Shown here: positions 56,869-64,000 of the stretch, piece by piece
How the letters are laid out: every line of letters starts with the position of its first letter
How positions within the stretch are numbered: position 1 is the stretch's first letter
Origin: Lepidostoma basale
Lineage: Eukaryota > Arthropoda > Insecta > Trichoptera > Lepidostomatidae
Assembly: GCA_022606425.2 (NCBI GenBank)
Contig: JAHDVF020001512.1
Location: 186,001 to 250,000, forward strand
Length of the DNA: 64,000 nucleotides
Reading direction: 5' to 3'
The notes under the pieces: generated by a model
The model's input: only the letters and a program-made list of their open reading frames with translations
What the model was told of the DNA's origin: nothing
The model's database searches: none
Program-made: the position numbers and the translations under genes

Positions 56869-57185
56869 AACTAACTAACTAGCTAACCATCACGCCATCT
56901 CCCCGAAGGGGTAGGCAGAAAGAATGAGCTGCCACACTTTTCTTTCCTGACATATTTCTCTCGCTTCCTCAACATTCATACATCGTGTCATGCACGCGCG
57001 TCGATTTCTCTGACTCCTCACATGGCCGACATTCAATATTTGATTTATTTGATCGTGCCACGTTTTCCTCGGTCTTCCCCTATTTCTGGTTCCATTTACA
57101 TCGTTAACATATAATTTTTTTACCGTTCTTTCTTCATTCATTCTTTCCATATGTCCAAACCATCTTAATGATCCTTTCATTATAT
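56869..57185 (-). mobile_element. RTE LINE 3' fragment, (TTAG)n subfamily
   Basis: Minus strand MKGSLRWFGHMERMNEERTV, KKLYVNDVNGTRNRGRPRKT, WHDQINQILNVGHVRSQRNR ... ILSAYPFGEMA*. No stop within about 105 codons. Same subfamily as 8132-8759. Confidence 0.9.
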
Positions 57186-60100
57186 ACCATGTACATACAT
57201 ATTTACTATTTGTAGTCAATGAAACACTCTTTAAATGTTTTCTTTCCAGTAAAATAGGTTTGCATTCGATGCTGCAAGATCGTACGTAGTTGGTTCTGTT
57301 GGGCGGGTACTTTACACGTTTGGTCAGGTAAACGGATGACCTCCCGCCATGCCGAGCTGCGGGTAATTCCAGCATGCACCATATTGTACAGTCTGCGTTG
57401 CATCACTCCCCATTGTAAGGTGGACTAGTCTAAACTACATCCTCCATTACAATATACAAGTATCTATACAAAACAAACTCCATTGTTCCGGATTTACAAA
57501 CGCCATGTTTGTGAAACCAGAATAAAGCTGTATTTATTTTTCTAAACATTAATTGATCAGTGCCTAGTTTATCAACCGGAAAACTATGGTTGATTAGTGA
57601 AAGCATATTTTTAATTTCGAATATTTGTAATGTATTAAGATTCATCTCGCGTGTCCCAAATCCCGGACAAAACTTATATTTTATAAATTAAACCACGCAT
57701 TTTAATATCCAAATTCCTTTAAGATTAGGCCATACGCATGTTGTTTACCGCACTCTCATTCAAGGATAGCGTCCTTTTCTTATCTGTAGTCTTTATATAG
57801 CCCTACCTGATCTGAGAACCGTCAGATCATCTCAGAGAGCCTGTAAGAACAGCAAACTTTAAATATACAAGACGAAGAGAAAATCACGAAAGTTTTATCA
57901 GTGACAATATATGATTCCACCTCTAATCATCCCGGGAGATGGCTAAACCGTCATCGACCCAGACTACATCATCGCAACGAAGAGGTCCTGACATATTTTT
58001 TCTCTCATGTTTCATTGTATTAAATACAATTTAAATGGTAGATTTTTTTAGTTTCTTTGTTGATTTTATTAAGATATATTCATTAAATGTATAATTTTTA
58101 CGCGATGTTATTGTATAAAATAAGATAATATTGAAATAATATAAAGGCACTTTTCAGTTCTAATTTTGAGAAAGACATTTTTTCAGCCTCACAAATCTCC
58201 CAGCTAGCTTTGGATTACTGAGAACCCGTGAGAAGACTGACATCCGTTTCTTTTGTTAAAATATTCACAAATTTGGCAAATATTCTTCGCGATACTCCGA
58301 GCACTTTTGACTTTGACATTTGATATCCCGCGCGTGGTAGTACTTTATTATTTTATTTGAAAACGCGTAAAATATAGATTACATAAGAACGTTTGACCCG
58401 TGTTTCCCTCAGAAGCACGGTCTCGTGTAAAGAGCACTGCCCGCCCCGGGAAACCGTCGCTTTGTGCGCTAACAATTCGCTGTGTCCCCAAATACACAAT
58501 ACTTCCCAAAAGTGTTTGATTTTTCATTATATTCTAAAACAAATCGGATCAAATTGCAACAATAACGAAATGTAACTTGAAATAAAATTGTTACCCAAAA
58601 AATAAAATAAAATGAATCCATTATTATTTTCCTTTTGCTCTTTGAAATAAGTATTTTGATATTCTTGTGAATAGATTTAAAAATACGATGGAAATATGTC
58701 ATCATTCTTCGCTATTGCCTGGGTTTTTACAAAAAAATGTCAGATGTAAAATCATCTTAAAAGTATTTTAGGAACACGGTGGATTATAATATCGCACACA
58801 CGAAGAGAGAATGTAAATATTTTGATTTGATATTTCACAATCATTACAATGTCAAGAGTATTTTTACCGTTTTGTCAACAAGTCCCCGGATAAACACATT
58901 ATTCATCCTCATTTCAAACAATCCAAAATGCTTTAGCGGGTTCCTGTATTTATCCTGTATTCCTTTTCACTTGTTCTGGGCGCTTGGCGCGTTCCTGAAT
59001 AGCCGAGTGCCAAGATTCTGGTTTGGGGAATTAGATACAAAAAATTGATTTATTTTTTTAACTCCTACTTTGGAGTGAATGTTTGACCTACGTTTGGAAA
59101 AAAAACGTGTATTCGGGCAACGTTCTGAATCGGAGTGTGGTCAAAAATTCTGAATAATATATGCGAATGGTTCTCTCGTGCACGCCAGGTTATGCCTTCG
59201 CGCCAATATGTAGGGCAAGCATTACGAGTGCCTTTATTTTAGTACGAGCTGGTTTTATTATTCTTGGTTCCACGCTCTTATTTAAGTTCCAAGTTTGGTT
59301 GTCATAAAATTCCTCATCAAAAATGTATCCCGTTTTTACATTGTTGGCGAAACTTTTTATTTTACTTTTCAACACCTGTTTCGTTTTTATTTAAAATTAA
59401 AGAACAACAATTTTCGCCACCGTTTCATAAAAGTAATAAAGTAATTTATATTAGCCTATTAAAAATTCAAAACTATATGGTATCTAATAGCTTATATCCA
59501 ATTTAATATTGATTTTTTTAACGGCTCTATCTTGTTTAATTATAACTATAATGACAATCGTAAGAATAAGCAAAAATTCATTTTTTTTTTAAATTATGTT
59601 GGTACTTCTTACTATTTATAAAAACACTCTTTGGACTTGTTTTTTTTTAATGACTACAAAATCACTTTATCCATACAATCTTGTGTAAAAAAGAGAACTT
59701 ATGGTTTTGTCAAATTTCCAGACCGATTTTGAGTTAATCATGTTTTTATTAAATCCAGCAACTTTATGTGAGAGTGGGAGCCTCACAGAAAGCTAACCGA
59801 ATAATTCTCTTAGAAACTGGATGTCTCTGAAACCTGCAAATTAAACGCCTCCGCTCGATTATAAGTCGAGAGTAGATTGAATCGGAACGCCTTCGCCCTA
59901 GTAGATACCGGGGTATGAAAATGAAAACTCCTCCCCAGCCCAGTATAATGGAGTGTCTGGAAAAGAAATATTAGATTTTGAAGTAATGTATAACATAATT
60001 ACCACTGCTGATGACATTTGGTTTATAATTTAATTCTGTTGTTTTTGAAGACCTATTAAAAAACAAACCTTCACTTATTCTTTGATTATCCAATCGAGTA

Positions 60101-60205
60101 ACGGTTTGATCTTTGAACTCGCATAAATTTAACTACATTCTAGTAACTCTAACTAACTCTATTGGTTTTTGCCGTCTGATGTGTAATTTCATAGAATTGA
60201 TGTAT
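57186..60205. other. Mostly AT-rich, no gene called
   Basis: 57186-57430 is a coherent block (minus-strand frame RRLYNMVHAGITRSSAWREV) that may be an unrecognised repeat. 57815-57985 has a RWLNRHRPRLHH-like end that may be another LINE tail. Elsewhere no domain, exon or shared repeat is seen. Confidence 0.35.
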
Positions 60206-60209
60206 ATGA

Positions 60210-60395
60210 CATTATTGGGTAGATCCCAGATGTCCTGGCTCCACAATATCAAAGAGTGTACCAGAATTCGGAGGGTGGGGGAGTTGTTCCAACTTGCACA
60301 GGACAGAGAGGCCTATGTCAGAATGGTAGCCGACGTCGGGGGACCTGACATGGCACTCCAAGAAGGAGAAGAAGACATTATTTGTTTTCACCAAA
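60210..60395 (+). mobile_element. LINE 3' end remnant, 'GRSQMSWL' family
   Basis: GRSQMSWLHNIKECTRIRRV, GELFQLAQDREAYVRMVADV, then GG and GAAGGAGAAGAAGAC. The 'SWL.N...W..I..V.ELF..AQDR..Y..MVA.V' pattern is the standard C-terminus of an insect RTE-type LINE family. Short but in frame. Confidence 0.85.
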
Positions 60396-60462
60396 TATCA
60401 TCTACGCCCTGTTTAAATTAAGCGCAAAAGGTTTCATTAATTATACTGTTAAAAATTCTACA

Positions 60463-60494
60463 CGGAGAAAGGGCATCTGTGTCCGAAACATGTT
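60463..60494 (+). ncRNA. Degenerate hammerhead-like core
   Basis: CGGAGAA (two changes from CUGAAGA plus the extra A), five-pair stem II GGGCA/TGTCC, GAAA, CATGTT. Closely parallels the core at 6041-6071. Confidence 0.35.
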
Positions 60495-60565
60495 TTTGAA
60501 AAGTGCAAAAAAGTGTTGTTAAAATAATTTTTTTTCAAAATGTTATTTATACAAAATGATAATTT

Positions 60566-60977
60566 GAGGCCGCCAGGGCAAGAGTGGTCTAACCCCAAAT
60601 TTAGACAATGGAGATAAATGCGATTGAAAATTTGACGTTTTTTTCCCATTTTTTTTAAACTATATGGGTTAGGGTCTTCTTTAGTGATAAACCTTGTTTG
60701 TTTGGTGAATGTCTTTAGAATAGTATTTTGAAATATTGGGAAATATAAAGTTTAAGGATATTTTTGATGGTTACTTATAATAGACCACATTTGACTCCAT
60801 ATATTTTGATTTTTTGTCAGAGCAAAAGAAGTATTTATGGCGATATCTATGTTTCCACTTGGAAATGGTGGTTAGATTAATTTTTATTTTATAGTAGGTC
60901 ACAAATAGGTGTGGGTTAGACCAGTAACTCCATTTTTCAAAAAATGTTGGTTAGACCACTCTTGTCCTGGTGGCCTC
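60566..60977. mobile_element. MITE with 29 bp inverted ends and ATTT duplication
   Basis: Terminal inverted repeats 60566-60594 and 60949-60977 match at 27 of 29 positions (GAGGCC.CCAGG.CAAGAG...). ATTT occurs directly on both sides (60562-60565; 60978-60981), a possible 4 bp target duplication. The 412 bp body has no coding capacity. Confidence 0.75.
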
Positions 60978-61174
60978 ATTTGAATGTTCTAAATTAACTT
61001 TATACAATGTTATATACCAATATTATTTAATAAACAACCATAGCAGTATATTTTTATTTTTGTAACTCTTGAATAATATTCCAGTGTTTATAAAAAAATG
61101 TTGTGTAGTGTGTCTATTTATAATGCAATTAATCATAGTTTTACGTGCATTAATTTTATGTATTTGAAGCAAAT

Positions 61175-61279
61175 ATGGCATTTACCGCGTATCTTAAGGT
61201 CTCATTCGTGTTATTCCTGTCGTGTGTGCTCCTGTCGGAGGTCGCCTCCGTAGTCCATAGCACGGAACGGCATATGTAC
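61175..61279 (+). CDS. Candidate first coding exon of a secreted protein
   Basis: ATG at 61175 opens 35 codons that start MAFTAYLKVSFVLFLSCVLL and continue SEVASVVHSTERHMY, ending at a consensus donor TAC|GTGAGT (61280). The frame has a short polar start, a hydrophobic core (residues 8-20) and small residues at a likely cleavage region (SEVAS or VVHS), as in a signal peptide. The stretch is GC-richer than its flanks and ends in phase 0. A following exon was not found in the next 2.7 kb. A precursor of a neuropeptide or other small secreted protein would fit, but I do not recognise it. Confidence 0.6.
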
Positions 61280-61785
61280 GTGAGTAAAATGTACCATATT
61301 ATAATATTTATTTTTATCTCAATTCGCATTCGGTGGAGATCCCAGTGAGTACATAATAAAATATGCGATGCCCACAACGTAATAATTTTCCATGTCATAT
61401 TTTTTTTTGTAATCCGCAAAAAAAAAAAACTATTTTCGTCTTTCACGTCATAAATTGTGTCGCTACAACGGTTTATTATTTATTTTAATAATTCTCCTTC
61501 GTGACTTTGGTATAACTTTGAAGGTGAATGGTTTCATCATGAAGTTAATTTTTTAACGCATTAATTATAAACCCTTTGTTAGTAGTGGAGTATTCATATT
61601 AACGTTTTTACATTTATTATGATTTTATGTAAGCTTGCATTTATGAATCCTTATTATCATCATAAGCATGATAATGGTAGTTGATCTTAAAAGAGGTTCA
61701 TTTTATTCAGTTTCCATGAGTATCTATCGATCGAGTTCGATTGCTGTCCAGTCTGCTTCGTCAAGGAAGAGACAATCTGCAGCTA

Positions 61786-61921
61786 ATTGCCTAACCAATC
61801 AAAGTCACACTGCTCTATCCTGAACTCTCTAACTCTCGCATAAACCGTGACACGCACGCGCGTAATTTTTTATCGAATCTGGTCGCCTTTTAGTATAATA
61901 AATGATTTATTTAGTATTGCC
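61786..61921 (-). mobile_element. Old RTE LINE copy, left half
   Basis: Minus-strand remnant from the SDYAVW-like end through VTVYARV to the RRPDSIK-like segment and QINQ-equivalent. Interrupted at 61921 by a younger RTE copy; the rest is 62482-62600. Confidence 0.7.
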
Positions 61922-62465
61922 AAACAAAAGTCTATCCAAAAAAGCTAAGATGGCAGTGCACAATGGTGTTCTTGTGCCGACCCTTATGTATGGAAGTGAA
62001 GCATGGAACTGGCAAAAGAAGGATGAAAGTAGAATAAATGCAGTAGAAATGAGATCACTAATACGAATGTGTGGCAAATCTGTATATGATAGAGTGACAA
62101 ATGCAAGTATAAGAAGTGAATGTGGTGCGAATGAAAGTGTTATGAACAAATTAAGGAAAGGGTCATTAAGATGATTTGGACACATGGAAAGAATGAGTGA
62201 AGACAGAATGGTAAAGAAGGTATACTCGTATGTAAACGGCGTGAACGGAGCTAGAAATAGAGGAAGGCCGAGGAAAACGTGGCACGATCAAATCAATCAA
62301 ATATTGAATGTCGGTCACGTAAGGAGTCGGAAAAATCGACGTGCGTGCATGACAAGATGTATGAATGTAGAGGAACCGAGAGAAGTATGTCAGGACAGAA
62401 CAGTGTGGCGTTCCATTCTTTCTGCCTACCCCTCCGGGGAGACGGTGTGATGGTAAGTTAGTTAG
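61922..62465 (+). mobile_element. RTE LINE 3' fragment inserted in an older RTE copy
   Basis: From NKSLSKKAKMAVHNGVLVPT through SEAWNWQKKDESRINAVEMR, GKSVYDRVTNASIRSECGAN, a TGA in place of Trp (62172-62174), KVYSYVNGVNGARNRGRPRK to ILSAYPSGETV* and a short TTAG-type tail. TTTATTTAGTATTGCC (16 bp) is repeated exactly at 61906-61921 and 62466-62481. KVYSYV has two residues more than other copies because of a 6 bp insertion creating TACTCGTA. Confidence 0.92.
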
Positions 62466-62481
62466 TTTATTTAGTATTGCC

Positions 62482-62600
62482 ATGTTTTCATTCGCTTTCC
62501 GTCGGCTTATTTTTCAATTCACTCGACTTGTACATATATTTTTAACCATTCTTCCCTCATCCATTCGTTCCATATGTCCAAACCATCGTATCTAGCTAGC
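62482..62600 (-). mobile_element. Old RTE LINE copy, right half
   Basis: Minus strand: RWFGHMERMDEGRMVKNICT, SRVN.KISRRKAN-like, WQY. Joins 61786-61921 in sequence once the younger copy and one duplication are removed. Confidence 0.75.
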
Positions 62601-63194
62601 TGAATCCATTCAGCTCAAGGAAAATATTTAAATATCTATGTTATATTTTGTTTGCTAATCTTTTAGAATTTTGTTATTTGTTAGTAATAGATATTTTTTC
62701 TTTAATCGTGTGTGTCTTGCTCGCTATCGGTTCTCCCACATGAAGTTAATGTGTTCTGTTTACACATGCGTCGTAACCGTCCGACAAGGCCTCGGTCATG
62801 GTCCGCGCGCCCATCGCCTCCAGCCAGGGTGACTTTCGGAAGGTTATGTACAATGTAGCCGCTGCACACGGCATAAGTCAATTTGACATACTCTATATCA
62901 TTAACTAAATCTTCGTCTTGCTCGAATTCCGCTATTATCCAATTTTTTCTCGTTTTAACACGTTGAATGCCACGGTACTTTTCACGATTCCGGTGTAAAA
63001 AGCCATTTTAACTTAACCATATTATATTATTAAAAACCGTTAACGCGTGAATGACGCCATTTGAGGACCTTTACTTTAATTCAACCTGTCACATATCACT
63101 GCCACAGCATGATACTTGTTGACCCTTTCTTAGCCTATAAAGAAAGCTTAGATATTCTAAAATATTCATGAATTGTAAGTTTTTTATATGATAA
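62601..63194. other. Unassigned, with GC-rich patch
   Basis: A GC-rich patch at 62765-62870 is open in two frames (for example SPWLEAMGARTMTEALSDGY on the minus strand) but lacks a closed exon. No gene is called. Confidence 0.35.
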
Positions 63195-63500
63195 AAGTCT
63201 TCTTCTTCTTAGTGTAGGCCTTATGGCCTGTTTCTTAAGAGGGGCTGGCCTCCTGCGAAGCGATTCCAAGATGTTGATCCATCATTTTGGTCGTCTACCT
63301 TGGGATTAATCGTGCAACACAATGGGGAGCGAGTCTAGATGGATCCATTCTTCTCACGTGTGCATACCAATATTTTCTTCTTTGCCTTCCTCACCTAATA
63401 ACATCTTCGACCTCACATATTTATCTCATTCTTTAATTCCTTATTCTGCAACCCCTTTCAAGTCTTGTCAGATGTGTTCCTTAAATAAATATTATTTTAG
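63195..63500 (-). mobile_element. LINE 3' end remnant, 'HGHSKGRRAP' family
   Basis: 'GGCCTGTTTCTTAAGAGGGG', TCTAGATGGATCCATTCTTC and TTCGACCTCACATATTTATC match 53150-53500 in order. No intact frame. Confidence 0.65.
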
Positions 63501-64000
63501 TACAAAATTTCTCATCATTACTTAAGCATCCAATTCACTATAATATATTGGGGGTACAAATAATAACTCGCTGTTTTCGTTATTGAAATTGTATTTTTAT
63601 TTATGTACACATGTGGCAATACTGAAACCAATTTTATTTTAAAGCTAAACCTTTAACCTCAAAACGTTAGTATGTGTTGAACTGTCAAAAGGTACAGAAC
63701 ATTTTTTAAATCGCCTCAAACATGACGGATTTCGTACCAAAAAAAAAACGTTTTCTAATGCCGATACCAAAAAATGTGTCGATGACTGGATTAAATCAAA
63801 AGACACAACGTTCTTCCAATGCGGATTTCGAAAATTGCCTAAAAGATGGAAGAAAGTAATATCTAGCGATAGACAATACTTTGATTAAGATATTCCTTAT
63901 CAGTTTTTTAAATAAAATTTCAAATTAAAAAAAAAACAGTGATAACTTATTGGTATCCCTAGTATAATTGCACACTCCTTTATATGTCTTTTTTTATTAA
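63501..64000. other. AT-rich stretch with no gene seen
   Basis: No gene called. 63722-63860 has a short Lys-rich frame in pieces (MTDFVPKKKRFL, PKNVSMTGLNQK) that could be an old transposon ORF, too short to assign. Confidence 0.35.

Noticed and set aside
1..64000. CRISPR array or prokaryotic operon
   Set aside because: No regularly spaced repeats with unique spacers and no gene clusters with ribosome binding sites; all signals are eukaryotic.

Overview
The window looks like AT-rich nuclear DNA from an insect, most probably a moth or butterfly (Lepidoptera). I judge this from three things: the very dense low-copy transposon debris, a Helitron with the ends known from Lepidoptera (a TC start near 'TATATATAAAA' and 'CTCGAGAACGGCTGGACC', and a 'GGTCAGCTAG' end), and many copies of an RTE-type LINE whose last residues are ...SAYPCGETA*. 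There is no operon, rRNA, CRISPR array or intact host gene. Percent composition was not computed.

Nearly every recognisable feature is a mobile element. (1) One RTE LINE family gives over 20 copies and remnants on both strands. All but one are cut back to the last part of the reverse transcriptase and the C-terminal domain; the copy at 33499-34804 keeps the RT catalytic YADD box. Copies end in short tandem tails, either (TTG)n or (TTAG)n. Several have clean target-site duplications (16 bp at 61906/62466, 10 bp at 33489/34805, 7 bp at 18791/19566), so the order of insertion can be read. (2) At least five other LINE 3'-end families leave remnants. (3) Palindromic elements are scattered across the window (around 1.7-2.1, 6.0, 8.8, 11.5, 12.2, 15.2, 16.1, 19.6, 31.6, 36.4, 43.4, 46.4 and 47.6 kb). 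Their arms carry sequences with hammerhead-ribozyme-like architecture. One such arm, at 41.3 kb, abuts a fragment of a GIY-YIG endonuclease of Penelope type, so I read these palindromes as non-autonomous Penelope-like elements. (4) A 2.4 kb Helitron (39200-41572) holds an RTE copy and that Penelope fragment. (5) Two tRNA-related SINE families, three MITE families and a Tc1/mariner-like transposase remnant complete the set.

Host signal is thin. Two candidate exons on the plus strand stand out. One is an 81 nt internal exon at 23332-23412 with a strong polypyrimidine/AG acceptor and a CAG|GTGAGA donor. The other is a 105 nt first coding exon at 61175-61279 that encodes a signal peptide and ends at TAC|GTGAGT. 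GC-rich islands cluster at 45.9-46.2, 48.7 and 49.4-50.6 kb and may be promoter or 5' non-coding sequence; smaller ones lie at 19.9, 28.1, 29.4 and 52.9 kb. Two transcription-factor-like clusters are visible: YY1/Pho plus two CREs at 14.87-14.91 kb, and a perfect RFX X-box at 54.22 kb. The window is probably large introns and intergenic DNA around one or two host genes.

The most interesting signals are the family of hammerhead-like cores in inverted Penelope-like arms, a roughly seven-fold excess of the octamer TACTCGTA (seen once as a 6 bp insertion into an RTE copy, like a TA-site transposon footprint), and a perfect 56 bp inverted repeat at 20680-20814.
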